Shown here: positions 26,395 to 44,563 of the stretch, piece by piece
How positions within the stretch are numbered: the first letter of the stretch is position 1
How the letters are laid out: each line of letters begins with the position of its first letter
Assembly: GCA_963680875.1 (NCBI GenBank)
Contig: OY804575.1
Span: forward strand, 35,003,103-35,067,102
Source: Bathymodiolus brooksi
Lineage: Eukaryota; Mollusca; Bivalvia; Mytilida; Modiolidae
Reading direction: 5' to 3'
DNA: 64,000 nucleotides
Made by a program: the position numbers and the translations under genes
Notes under the pieces: generated by a model
Told to the model about the DNA's origin: nothing
What the model saw: the letters and a program-made list of their open reading frames with translations, nothing else
The model's database searches: none

Positions 26395-27250
26395 AAGAAG
26401 ACTTCCTCAAATATAGGAGTGAGAGCAGAACTAGATTTCCTGTTGAAAATTTTATTAATTCGCAAGCAATTTTATATCTTGCCAGACTACATACTGACAA
26501 TTTAAATCCATTATTGAAAGAGGTTTTTGAACTTTCAAAATCTCTGGATTCACAAGGTGTTTATTCTTGGTACACATATGTAAAAAAACATTGAACCAGA
26601 CAGCGTTCAAATAAATAAAGTTGCCAGTTGCAAGAATCTAAAGGATGTTAACCATTTAAAATTAGATATTAAAAATGAAATAACCGAAAAGTATAAAAAT
26701 TTATATAAAAGTAAAATAGACAAAATTGATGAGAGGAACAAGCTTTTCCTTTATAAAAATTTAGAACCTTCATTAGAAAGAAAATTATATTTATCGTTTA
26801 ATGATTTTTCAATCAGGAATATTTTTACAAAATTTCGTATCAGTGACCACAGTCTTGAAATAGAGAAGGGTCGCTATAATAAAACTCCATGTGAAGAAAG
26901 ATTATGCAAAAATTGTGGAGTCATTGAAGATGAAGCTCATTTTATATTAAAATGTAAAGTAAATCAGAATCTGAGAGAATGTCTGTTTAATAATATTGAA
27001 TTAAATAATGAAATTTTGTTCTTAAACTTTTCCGATGAACAAAAGTTAGTATATTTACTAAATCCTGCTTCCGTTCGACATGTTAGAGTTATTGGCTTCT
27101 ATTTGAAACGGTCATTAGAACTGGGGATAGAAGTCTTATTGCGACATAAATAACTCATTATGTTTGATTTTTTTTTCATACACACAATTGTTTGTTTGTA
27201 TTTGTCACAGACATGTTTATATATGTTTAATGACAATAAAGATATTATTA
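26395..27250 (+). pseudogene. LINE C-terminal fragment, frameshifted
   Basis: A 150-codon open stretch without a start codon runs 26701-27153. It contains FRISDHSLEIEKGRY, then CEERLCKNCGVIEDEAHFIL with C/H spacing as in LINE C-terminal zinc knuckles, and ends just before ATAAAG near 27237. Upstream, 26403-26594 is coding-like in another frame (INSQAILYLARLHTDN) and ends at a TGA; at least one more frame change lies between 26600 and 26700. It is the same domain type as at 16038-16358 but a different sequence. Confidence 0.75.
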
Positions 27251-27606
27251 TATTCAGTATCTTAATTTATTATGCAATTAGTTCTTTTGTCTAAGCGTTA
27301 GAGCCATAAAATTAGATTTATGTCAGCTTATTATATTTAACAATAGCAGGTAATTTGCATTAGCTTTAATCTTGTGTGTAGCTCTCACCTAAATGCACAA
27401 TGCTAACTCCAGCTTAACCATAGCCCTAATCCGAAAAGGTGAAATCACGAAAATAAAAACGATTTGTTCTGCGTTTTCATATTGACGATTTTACTATGAT
27501 TTTTTTATCGTTAAACGTAATCACAATCTGCACATTTGCCAGATATTGAATTATATGCAAACAACTAGTAAACAATGTTGGCCCCTTGATCACTAGACTT
27601 TTAAAT
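27251..27606. promoter_or_regulatory. Region upstream of plus tubulin gene
   Basis: About 350 bp of non-repetitive AT-rich DNA before the promoter duplication begins. No specific site is recognised. Confidence 0.3.
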
Positions 27607-27666
27607 CAGCAATTAATACCCGTGCTTCCATGACGACATGGGCATGATTTGTCTCGATCGACGTCG

Positions 27667-27673
27667 TATAAAG
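27667..27673 (+). promoter_or_regulatory. TATA box, promoter copy 1 of alpha-tubulin gene 2
   Basis: TATAAAG within GTCGTATAAAGGGAG, 128 bases before the ATG of copy 1. Confidence 0.7.
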
Positions 27674-27794
27674 GGAGTGTTTTTAACATTATAAATCAGT
27701 TGTCAACCATTGCTCACAGTGACACATTGTACTCACGGCGAGCTTCTATTCCGTTTCTGATTTCTTCAAAAAGAATTAATTTATTCAAACAAAA

Positions 27795-34350
<6,556 letters not shown>

Positions 34351-34404
34351 ACTTATCTAATTTATGTGAACAAAATTCAGGACTGTTGATCTGATCAAAA
34401 TTTA

Positions 34405-34410
34405 AATAAA
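34405..34410 (+). terminator. Polyadenylation signal of alpha-tubulin gene 2
   Basis: AATAAA 55 bases after the stop, in a 3' UTR closely similar to that of gene 1 (GAACAAAATTCAG, TGATCAAAATTT shared). Confidence 0.75.
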
Positions 34411-34534
34411 ATATTAAAGTAACATAAAATAATGTAGTACTTGTATGTTTTTGTCTGATTAACCATGCAATATTTCAGATTTGTCTTATTCACGAACTCG
34501 TGCATTTTATAAGCATGATACTATAAAGTTATTA

Positions 34535-34825
34535 CATTTTACACCAAAGACTATAAAATTAGTGTTTGTTGCTTCTCCGTTAAGAACACGGTATTAAAGA
34601 TAAAGAGCAGACTGGTTGGCTCGGAGTCCGGATAATGTATCCGAGTGGGAGAACATGTCTGTCCGCGGACTGTTGTTTCAGTAAGCTAGCACTATAAATA
34701 TCCAGCTAAGCGTGTTTATCTAGTACAATCGGATCTCGTCATCATTTCATTGAAAATTAACTTGTTATAACTGAAAAATTGCTGAGTTGGGGTTAAACAA
34801 CTTTCTCACTCACATTTTCTTCTAC
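34535..34825 (+). mobile_element. SINE family B (copy 5, head missing)
   Basis: Body ACACCAAAGACTATAAAATT, GTATCCGAGTGG and CCGCGGACTGTTGTTTCAG, with tail AACTGAAAAATTGCTGAGTTGGGGTTAAACAAC. Directly downstream of the tubulin gene 2 3' UTR. Confidence 0.78.
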
Positions 34826-35220
34826 TACATACAATGTGTTATTACATAGTTATTATTAGGCTAGTATCTAATCGAGGAAAGCAGGCTAAATCTATGCAGG
34901 CAGAATGATCGCAAAATATGAGGCCTTCATGGGTCCGCACCATTCTCCTGGGTTCAAACTATTAGCACACAAACAACACACCCATATTGTATCGAATGCC
35001 AGACAACTCGGACCGAGACAAGTCGGCCCGTATGTTAAGACAACTCGGACCGTATTATTGTTTTATAATATTGTTCAATATTTATATGTGTATAATTATT
35101 GACTTATTTAAAAGACAATTATTATCTTTTAATGAAAATGAATTATTTATTAAATGATAATATCAAGTGACCAAAAATGTGATTAGGACGTGATTTTGTT
35201 CTCATAACATGGTCTATTAC

Positions 35221-37487
35221 ATAGGCGTAGTACCTTAAAAAAAAGTGGTACGGCCAATTTTTTTTGTCGGAGGGGGTTATCTCCCATATTTTTTTTTTAG
35301 GTATATGCACAAAGATAAATTCTTGTGCATTTTCAGCCAAATAAAGAATAACGCTTACCTACCGGTGCACCTGGTCCATGCTCCCATATTTTTGTGGAGT
35401 CCTAGTTACTCTTTTACTTTTAGTTTTCTGTGTTTTCTTTCAGTTTAAGATGTCTTGCAACGGTTAAGTTAGTACAGTCAATGGACATAAGTATTCCTGA
35501 TTTCCGATCGGATCCCCCCCTTTACCTTCTATGTTATTTCATCTTTCTTCCAAAAAATATTTTGAAGCCATTCCTCCACCAATTTCCTTTATAAAGAAAA
35601 ATATTTGGAATTGTATTTGTAGTTCCCTTTCCGATTTTTGGTTTCTGAAACGCAATGGTAGACAGACATTTAAAAAAAAATTATTACGACATTAATATAT
35701 GTTATTCAGCTATCAGACAGGGTATATAATGTGACATTTCCGGCTTAGGATCTATATTCCATGAGGCGCAGCCGAAGGGAATATACATCGTAAGCCGGGA
35801 ATGTCACATTATATACCCTGTCTGATAGCTGAATAACAGATATATTACGGATTTAACCTTTTTTTTAAATACAACATTCAACTGTATTAAATAAATTTGC
35901 CTCTTTTATTTTCATTTTTCGTATCTCTAGGTGTCCATTTCCGTACCTTTGACGTCATTCTTCAATGACGTCAAAATATGTGTCACGTCAAATTTCATAT
36001 ATAGGGTGTCTCATGAAGGAAAATACTCTACTAAATTTCTAAATCAATACAGTTTCATATGTAGTAAATTTTATAAACTTTATAAATACAACATTAATAT
36101 ATCACATAACAAAACAACGGGTTTGCGAAACAGTTTCGATAATTCAAACGTTAACAACATGTAAATAAAACCTTGGTGTGGCCCCATGACGTCGAAAGTT
36201 TTCAAAGTTCAACGTTTTGTTTATTTGTTATGGTACAGCCGTGGAACATAGGAGTTTGCTGAATTGATCAGGTATTTGTGACGGAATTAACCGTTGTAAT
36301 ATTGTTTTGTTCATGCAGCCGTTTTGAGTATAAAAACAGCATTTAATTTGGTAAAAATACATTTATTATTCCGTATTATACCATTGATTCAGTGAAGCGT
36401 AATGCTTTGTCGTCCATGTTTTAATCGTTTTTGGGGACTGAAATATATACCCCGTCTGTTTTCCGAATATATGCTGACATTCAGGGCTGAAGAACCAATG
36501 GAAATATGTGTAACAAACTAAATTCGTAATATTATATGTTATTCAGCTATCAGACAGGGTATATAATGTGACAATTCCGGCTTAGTATCTATATTCCCTG
36601 AGGCTGTGCGTGTCTCGGGGAATATAGATCCTAAGCCGGAAAAGTCACATTATATACCATGTCTAGATCCTAAGCCGGAAATGTCACATTATATACCCTG
36701 TCTGATAGCTGATATGCTGATATATATTATGGATTTAACCTATTTTTTTTAAAATACAACATCCAACTGTATTAAATAAATTTGCCTCTTTTATTTTCAT
36801 TTTTCGTATCTCTAGATGTCCGTACCTTTGACGTCATTCTTCAATGAAGGAAAATATTGTACTAAATTTCTAAATCAATACAGTTTCATATGTAGTAAAT
36901 TTTATAAACTTTATAAATATAACATTAATATATCACATAACAAAACAACGGGTTTGCGAAACAGTTTCAATAATTTAAATGTTAACTACATGTAAATAAA
37001 ACCTTGGTGTAGCCCCATGACGTCGAAAGTTTTCAAGGCTCAACGTTTTGTTTATTTGTTGTGGTACAGCCGTGGAACATAGGAGTTTGCTGAATCGATC
37101 AGGTATTTGTGACGGAATTAACCGTTGTAATTTTTTGTTCATGCAGCCGTTTTGAGTATAAAAACAGCATTTAATTTAGTAAAAATACATTTATTATCCC
37201 GTATTATACCATTGATTCAGTGAAGCGTAATGTTTTGTCGTCCATGTTTTAATCGTTTTTGGGGACTGAAATATATACCCCGTCTGTTTTCCGAATATAT
37301 GCTGACATTCAGGGCTGAAGAACCAATGAAAATATGTGTAACAAACTAAATTCGTAATATCAAAGAATATCCTTTTTTCATCTCAAAATTATTTTTTTCT
37401 TTCGAAATTGTGGTACGGTTTGCCGTACCAGCTAAAAAAAGTGGTACGGTCGGAACCGTACCAACCGTACCGAGTGTTACGGCAGTG
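35221..37487. mobile_element. Nested 2.27-kb element, 6-bp target duplication
   Basis: Flanked by TATTAC at 35215-35220 and 37488-37493. Copy 1 of the host element shows the uninterrupted site (GGTCTATTACGTATCATTT, reverse of 1890-1910). The ends are not clear inverted repeats, but both subterminal regions contain GTGGTACGG-type motifs (35244 and 37441). The interior consists of two about 830-bp tandem copies, each starting with a long palindrome. No coding capacity is seen. Confidence 0.85.
35697..37358. repeat. Two 830-bp tandem units, each headed by a long palindrome
   Basis: Unit 1 about 35697-36530, unit 2 about 36535-37358. Palindromes at 35701-35837 and 36539-36713 have arms GTTATTCAGCTATCAGACAG ... 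and complement, extended through GTATATAATGTGACATTTCC. The second palindrome has gained an extra partial arm (about 36663-36700). The rest of each unit shares TTTGCCTCTTTTATTTTC and GAAGCGTAATG. Confidence 0.88.
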
Positions 37488-38711
37488 TATTACGTATCAT
37501 TTACAGGAATAAAATTAATACATGTATGAAAAATTAAAAATAAATAATTTAAGAAAAAAATATTTAGAACTTATAAATTATGAAATTTCATATTTATAAA
37601 CATTACGTATTATTTTTGGTTGTTGGAAAAGTTGCAAATGGGTGTCATTAAACAAAACATAAATTAAAAAAAAATATATATCTTAAAGATGACAATATGT
37701 AATATCAAGTTGTCTTTGATAAAAAAAAAAAAAAAAAAAACTGTTAACAGGATTTTGTCAAAATTGGGTTTTGTTGTCCATTAATTCAAAGTTTAATTTT
37801 TTATACATTGTATTTTCGCGGCTACATAATTTCTTTTAAATACATGCCTGTCAAATTATTTTGAGTTGCTGAAGTATTAAGATATTTTTAAGATATTTTT
37901 AATTATTTATTTGAAATTCGGTTCATTCATTTTCTAATTTTATTTTTGTTTTGAAAATCATTTTATCCACATCTAGGATTTTTTTGTTGGAAGGTTCCAT
38001 CGAACAGATCATCAGTTGAAACATTAGTTATTGTCATTATAATTAACTCATGAATGTTTTATTACCAATTTAATACACACCTACTAATGGGGTATATTTG
38101 TTGACAAATAGAAACTATTGCTCAATTATACACAGACAGGAAACACAAAAATTATGTACAAATAAAAATAACTCATAACAACATAATGAGTAAATAACCA
38201 ATCAAAATATAGACAATTCCGAATGTTTTGGTGTAACATTTGTAAAAATCTATCCAGAAATGACTTCACAATATTTTTTTGAAAAAAATATGGCTTTGGT
38301 TGATTATATAGGGATTTTTTTTTTACATTTCCCAATACTGTTGACAGATGTCAGACTGTATCTTTATGATTTCCGTCAATTTTATTGGTGGTCCGAGTTG
38401 TCTTAACATACGGGCCGACTAGTCCTCGCTTACGGGCCGATTTGTCCTCACTTACGGGCCGACTTGTCTCGGTCCGAGTTGTCTGGTACCCATTGTATCA
38501 CGCCATTTCGAAAATCCCCGTGGATCCAATAAAATGAAGTTAAGCTGTACAAAAATGTATAAACCTCTGCGAAAAACTGTGAACGACCCCCCATACCTCT
38601 TAACAAACCTCACACATATGCATTAATAACGCAGGCTCACCAATAAAAACGTAGATATCAAATTTAGTGCGTATGACGTGTTTATGGAATAATCTTCATC
38701 AGGTGCTATAA

Positions 38712-40010
38712 GAAGATAAGATAAGAAAACTTTATTTGAATTCGGTTTTTGCATAACAATAAACACAAGCTCTCAGGAGCTTTTTACCGAATATACACAG
38801 TAGCACAAGATACATACAAATATTAACATAATCACATAAACACACATATAAAGCACATACAGTTAGCAAATGCAACATAAAAAGCACAAAAATAAAAGAC
38901 ATACTAAAACATGCTGAAGCAATATCAAGCAAACATAAAATAACTAAGCAGCATTAAAACTTGGAAAAAGCACTAGAAATAAAACAGAAAGCTGAATATG
39001 TTATCTGCATGCAGAACAACGACATACTGAGCCATTCCAGGACTGAATCAAACTTTTAAAGTGGTTGAAACTGTTTTCAGTTCTGAAATGGTTTGGAAGG
39101 TCGTTCCACAGAGTTGCAGCTGCAAACATGAATGATTTTTTGCCTTACCTTGTAGTTCTAACTTGAGGTACATCTAATATGCTCGAATACCTGAAAGCAT
39201 ATTTAGAATTCTTCGCATTAACTAAATCATGAAGGCATACAGGAGCTAATTTGTTAACGATTTTATATGTCTCCAAGGCCATTGTCCTAATACGTCTGAT
39301 CTGTAAGGAGGGCACTAGAGCTTTTTCAAGAAGGTTGATATATGAACTGGTGTAGTCATCGTATACAAAGCGAAGTGCTCTTTTCTGCACTTTCTCTAAT
39401 TTTTTTGAATTTTTATCGGTACAAAAATACCAAGCCAAAGGGCAGAAGTTAAAGTTACTGAGAATGAAAGTGTGGAATATAGTTAATTTGCTTAATCTGT
39501 CTAAATATCGGCCCAAACGTTTAAGTATATTCAGTTGCTGTGATGCCTTCCTACAGATTGAACTGATATGAATGTCAAAATTTAATTGATAATCTATTTC
39601 AATTCCTAAAAGTTTTACTGTCTCTTCACATGAAAGTGTAGAATTCTGTATACAAATCTTCATGTTTTTGTCAAAAGTCTTCTTCCCAACCGCAAGTACC
39701 TGAAATTTATCTGGATTAGCCTGCATTTTGTTAACTTTAAACCAATTAATAAGAACATTTGACTCTGATTCTAAAACTGAGCTAAGTACATTAAAATCAG
39801 GATGACCATAAGACAAAGTATTGTCATCCGCATAATTATATAAATTACCCTTTTTTACAAAATAAAAAATATCATTAATAAAGACATTAAAAAGTAGAGG
39901 TCCAAGATTGACCCTTGGGGTACCCCTTTTTGGATGTCAGACCAACTGCTCAGGATACCATTAATTTTAATTTGTTGTTTCCTATTTGATGAAAGACAAA
40001 TAATTTAAAA
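38712..40010 (-). pseudogene. 5'-truncated LINE reverse transcriptase, nearly intact 3' half
   Basis: Read on the minus strand: GVPQGSIL (about 39920), then LLFNVFINDI, the catalytic YADD at 39823-39834, then NWFKVNKMQANPDKFQ, LLGIEID, RLGRYLDRLSKLTIFHTFI, PLAWYFC, QKRALRFVYDD and a C-terminal TLWNDLPNHFR (about 39100). It is a Jockey/CR1-type non-LTR polymerase. Two lesions are visible: a 1-bp loss just after GSILG (about 39905) and a TAA after QVRTTR (about 39145), after which the frame stays open to about 38995. The 3' end has AATAAA (38736-38731) and a TTATCTTATC tail. It is truncated upstream of RT motif B, typical of abortive target-primed insertion. Confidence 0.88.
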
Positions 40011-40277
40011 GTAATTGGGAGCAAGAACCACAAAAGACACTAAATAAGTATTTACAATAATTACAATCTGAAATATTCAGGAAGATGAACACGAACTGTG
40101 GGAGTACCAAAGTCTGATGAATTTGTTTAACTATTCAGGAGGATGAACATGGATTACCCAAGTCCGTTGTCATTCTTGAGTAAAGACGCTATCAGGAAAA
40201 ATACAATACACGTACAAACATAAAGTTAATAAAAAGAAAAACTTCCACATAAATAGGACATCTCCTGTCCCATAAAG

Positions 40278-40500
40278 GGGTCGTCGTGATCGTATGGTAC
40301 TTATGCAATCAGTGCATATCACACTTAACGTTATGAGTTCAAATCCCACTCAGGCGAGGTGTACTCGATATAACATCATGTGATAAAGTTTGTCAGTGAC
40401 TTGCGGCAGGTCAGTGATTTTCTCCGGTTTCCTCAACCAATAAAACTGACCACCACGATATAACTGAAATATTGTTGAATATGGCGTTAAACACTTTAAG
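40278..40500 (+). mobile_element. tRNA-derived SINE, family A (copy 2)
   Basis: Head TCGTGATCGTATGGTAC, B-box-like GAGTTCAAATCCCACTC (about 40336), body TGTGATAAAGTTTGTCAGTG, tail ATATAACTGAAATATTGTTG...GGCGTTAAACAC. The best-preserved copy of family A here. Confidence 0.8.
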
Positions 40501-40859
40501 AACCATTAATGAACATTTTGACCTCGTGAAGTTCTATTTCTCATAATCAGTCCAGGAAACAGATATAATAGTATTTCATGTACAGTTTGGAATCAAACAT
40601 AATCCATGTTGTGGTGGTGGCAGCCATCATGAACGTCTCTTTTGGTCTAACATTCAAACTTAATAAAGGATTATCCAATAAGTAGTATTGCACAATTCTC
40701 TTGTTCTTGAAAACGAGTTTCCCAACAACTCCAATCATAAACTAATTTTCTATATGACCAACAACGGAACAACTCTATTAGTGTATTGCTAGTATTTAAT
40801 TTGGCTTTAGGAACCACATTTTAATTTTTGTTCTACAACCAAAATTGCCAGGAAATAGT
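40501..40859. other. Spacer, no gene
   Basis: Nothing supported. Confidence 0.35.
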
Positions 40860-41180
40860 TTGGTTTCATGGTTTCCGAAAAAAGTTTGGACCCATTAACC
40901 GATAGATCAAGTCTGCTTCAAATTCCAAAGGTTGAAATTTCACAAGGAATCTACAGAAAAACCTTTTATCAAAATAGGACAGAAAACATCTGCTTTTGTG
41001 GATTTCCAATAAGAGCCCTATAAACTTTGTAGAAGACCATTCAATTAACATTCCTACCAAGCTTGGTTCCAAGTAGACCAGTAGTATCAGAGAAGAAGAT
41101 TGAAAAATAAAAGTTGATCATGAAGATGGATGCCAAGTGACAACAATACCTCACATGACCCTTTTGGTTAAGTGAACTAA
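40860..41180 (+). mobile_element. Modular repeat family M, 3' fragment
   Basis: Contains AAGCTTGGTTCCAAGTAG, AGAGAAGAAGATTGAAAA and GATGGATGCCAAGTGACAAC, and ends AAGTGAACTAAAA like the other copies. The 5' end is missing or unrecognisable. Confidence 0.6.
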
Positions 41181-41405
41181 AATTGTTCCATATTGAACTT
41201 GCATGACAATTGCCTAGACTGACTCGGGATGAATAAATATCGTTTAAAGTAACACACTGACCTCAGTTTGACAAGATTCCAATTGAAGCCAAATGATAAT
41301 TGCATATTTTAGTTTTTTAATCAGCTCTCTATACCAAACTTCATCAAATGCCTTACTGACTACCTTTGGTCAAGAGCCATACCAATATAACGTAAAACAT
41401 ATACA

Positions 41406-41643
41406 CAGTGCCGTCTTAATGCATGGTCATGCTGGGCAGCTGCCTGGGGAACCCATGCTAATCTGTGTGTGTTGTGTATGGCATGTTGTTTAATGTTTAA
41501 GCACTAATTTTGTTGGAAGTACCAATACAATAGATATGTTTAATTAACATTTTACATTTTTAATCCTGTGAGTGGTTGTGTAGGCAGAGGCCCCAGTGCA
41601 CTGCTTTGTCCGGGGGGCCTATAATACTGTTAAGACGGCCATG
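41406..41643. mobile_element. hAT-type MITE
   Basis: 238 bp beginning CAGTGCCGTCTTAA and ending TTAAGACGGCCATG. Inner parts CTGGGCAGCTGCCTGGGG and CCGGGGGGCCTATAAT also pair loosely. Flanks CATATACA (41398-41405) and TATATACA (41644-41651) match at 7 of 8 positions. Confidence 0.75.
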
Positions 41644-42058
41644 TATATACATGTATAGCAGTTTGTTTATGCACAGTCCCTCTTTGTACATTTTTTTTTA
41701 ATGACTCAAACATTATTTTGACAAAAACTACTTGCAACATTTTTTTTGTGGTTGATAAAATCATATTTTTTAAAAAATAAACTGAAGCAACATGTAATTT
41801 AAATATGACTTTTTATTAAATAAAGTAATACATTTATATTTAGTTCTACTGGTAGGTTTTCGTCAGAAGCAATGTGTTTAGTGTCTCAATTACAATCTAA
41901 CCTAAAAAAACTAAAAAATAAAACTATTGAAAATAAAATTCATCATAATAAACATGCTAAGAGAAATATCTTCCATTCTTGTATTGTTATAAGAGGAGTT
42001 GATGTAACAATGTAACATTTAGTGCTGGTTGATATAACACCATCAGACATATGACTAA

Positions 42059-42376
42059 GTGAGCACCAAATGTCTGTCTATCAACGCTGAGGACACAAAC
42101 ACAATTATTACAACTAAAGCAAATAAAGGGCTACACCAGGCTCTATATGATATGACTGTAGGAAGTCGACAAGGGCTTACTTCTGTACTGCAATCAAGTT
42201 TAACTGATAAGAGTAAATCCACTAGAATACTATTTGAAGCCCTTGTGGTTGCAATCAATTCAAAGATAAATAATAGGGCTACAATACCCCATACCATTCC
42301 CAACCTTTATTCTGTGCCAATAATCTTTGTGTTAAAAATTCAGAAGGATCAGTTAACTAAAGCACAGGTAATCTAG
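42059..42376 (+). other. Unrecognised 105-codon open frame, doubtful
   Basis: Open from GTG to TAG, with no Kozak-like ATG at the start (first internal ATG at TATGACTGTAGG). Both strands are open here for about 80-100 codons (minus 42055-42303), which argues for chance or for a decayed repeat rather than a defined gene. No domain or motif is recognised and there are no supporting splice sites. Confidence 0.15.
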
Positions 42377-43545
42377 TTCTAATAATAAAACCCTAAATGC
42401 TCGCTTACTCGCAAGGGTTATAACGGGATGCCATGACACGTAATGGAGCAGCCGCCAAGATTTTTTGCACTCGCTTACAGAGTTTCTGACGCCTGCATTT
42501 ATCAATAATAAGTCATAACCTTTCCTTTTGTCCATTATTATAACAAGTTTTTATCACCTACCAGTATTTTAGAATGTAATTCCCACTAAATAAAAATCCA
42601 TGTTAACTTTCTCCCTGAACATTTTGAATTTCGTCATTTCCGGCCTCACTATTTGGATGTCGACACCATATTTGGCGATTTGATGCGTGAATGTTTACAT
42701 CAGCGTGTAGTAAGAAATACCATATTTAGAAAAGCTCCGCCTTCTGTAGTTTCCGGTTATGGAAAACGATCGATAAATTTGAACAAGTTTGTTACTACCT
42801 TTGAAAAGCATATATTTCTCAGCCAAACCGATTTAACAAGGACTGGGATCATCAGTAATAGTTATAATGAAATGTTTGAAGTGTAAATAGTGAGTTTTTA
42901 TGTTTCAACTGCAACTTTTTTTTTGCTCCATTGTGACGAATGGGACTGCGTTGTAGCTCTGCCGAGACACAAGTTTGTCACAGGAGCTACATTATTGCAG
43001 CTACAGGTAATCATACAGAAATCTTTGTGTCTACAAAAGGACAATGCTGTCACCGACAGAACCTTAACATAATATGACTCCAAAATTTTTGCAGTCCTAT
43101 AAAAACAATAATACAGACTTCTTGAAATAGAAATATGTTCATGTTATTAAGTTATGGCTAAAATGTATTTAAGGCTATTGTTAAAAGTGGCATTAAAATA
43201 TCAACAATCAAAAATCTAAATTTCGATACATCATTAAATCTACAAGACCTCACAGTTTTATTTGTAAAAAACAGAGGATCCAATTAAGCATTCATTTAAT
43301 AAAATTTAATACAACTATTTGACTAGGATTCAACACAACAACAAAAAACTGAGCCATAAAAATTTAAAAGTTGAAACATTTGTCCTACCATACACCCAAT
43401 AAGGATATGAATATCTTCAAAAATCATTATTTAGGTATTAGTTCAGGAAAGTAAACACGAGACAATTTCTCACATTAGTAAATAATATTTTTGCATGTTA
43501 CATTATATCAATTGATCATTCTTCTTAAATCAAAGATTTAACAAA
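42377..43545. other. AT-rich spacer, no supported gene
   Basis: Short frames at 42653-42886 and 42890-43072 have no recognised motif. No repeat is identified. Confidence 0.35.
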
Positions 43546-44228
43546 ACTAGAGACTCAGTGGGCTAAGCCTGTGTCACTCACCTTTCATTCTGCTTTGAGG
43601 AAACTTAATACAGAACCTTCCATAGGTGCTTCCCACCAAGTTTCTGTTCATTTGGCTAAGCAGTTACAGAGAAGAAGATTTTTAGAAATCGACCAATCAG
43701 AAACAAGAATGGCCTGTGGTGGCCATGTTTATTAACGGATGGGAACTAAATGCGCAAACTTTATAGATTACCTTCCAAGGATGCTTCCTACCCAGTTTTG
43801 ATTCATTTGGCCAAGCGGCTTCAGAGGAGAAGATTTTAAAAATCGGCCAATCAGAAGCAAGAATTGCCTATGGCGGCCATGTTTGCTAATGGATCGGAAC
43901 TAAATGAGCAATCTTTATAGAGGACCTTCCAAGGATGCTTCCTACCAAGTTTCGATTCATTTGGCCAAGCGGTTTCAGAGGAGAATATTTTTTAGGAATC
44001 AATCAATCAGAAACAAGAATTGCTTATTGCGGCCATGTTTGTTAACGGATCGGGACGAAATGAGCAATCTTTATAGAGGACCTGCCATAGATGCTTGCTA
44101 CCAAGTTTCACTTCATTTGGCTGAGTGGTTTCAGAGGAGAAGATTAAAATGTGAAAAGTTAACAGACGACAGAGGATGGATGCCAAGTGATGGCAAAAGC
44201 TCAAATTGCCTTTGGCAAGGTGAGCTAA
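43546..44228 (+). mobile_element. Modular repeat family M, copy 2
   Basis: Starts ACTAGAGACTCAGTGGGC... and GTGTCACTCACCTTTC. Four related modules of about 150 bp follow (ACCAAGTTTCGATTCATTTGG, CAAGCGGTTTCAGAGGAGAA, GGCGGCCATGTTTG), then GATGGATGCCAAGTGATGGC, the hairpin TTGCCTTTGGCAA and GGTGAGCTAA. The short frame at 43904-44263 is not a gene. Confidence 0.75.
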
Positions 44229-44430
44229 AAATGCCTGCTAGCATATACATAATGGTGAACTAGTTTGAACTAGTAGTAAATCAGTTCACTTCCTTTTGAC
44301 AGAAAATATCAAAAGGGGAAAAAAAGGAATAGTGTAGTTATAATTTTCTTGCTTGATTTAAAATATAAAAATATAAAAAAAACTGTCTGTAGATCAATGA
44401 GATTTTTCTGCCAGATAAACACAAAATAAT

Positions 44431-44563
44431 GCAGTGTCTTAAAATATAAAGTTTAAGTGTATTCTGTGCAAATCCGAGAAAAGGCTTAATGGCAAACCTT
44501 GCTTTTGTCTCAGTTTCAAAGCCTCATACATATAAACTTTATACATGTATATTAAGACACTGC
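44431..44563. repeat. Short inverted-repeat element
   Basis: GCAGTGTCTTAA, then TATAAAGTTTA, is mirrored by TAAACTTTATA, then TTAAGACACTGC, around a spacer of about 80 bp. Probably a small foldback MITE; no target duplication is clear. Confidence 0.5.

Larger units (their letters stand above)
34994..38491. mobile_element. TIR DNA transposon copy 2, 8-bp target duplication, with nested insert
   Basis: Reverse orientation of copy 1 (973-2166): begins GAATGCCAGACAACTCGG, ends CCGAGTTGTCTGGTACCC, and is flanked exactly by ATTGTATC at 34986-34993 and 38492-38499. Long stretches match copy 1 in reverse, for instance GGTTTTGTTGTCCATTAATT near 37768. It keeps about 250 bp (38110-38380) that copy 1 lacks, and carries a 2267-bp insertion at 35221-37487. 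The frame at 38126-38335 has no recognised motif. Confidence 0.9.
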
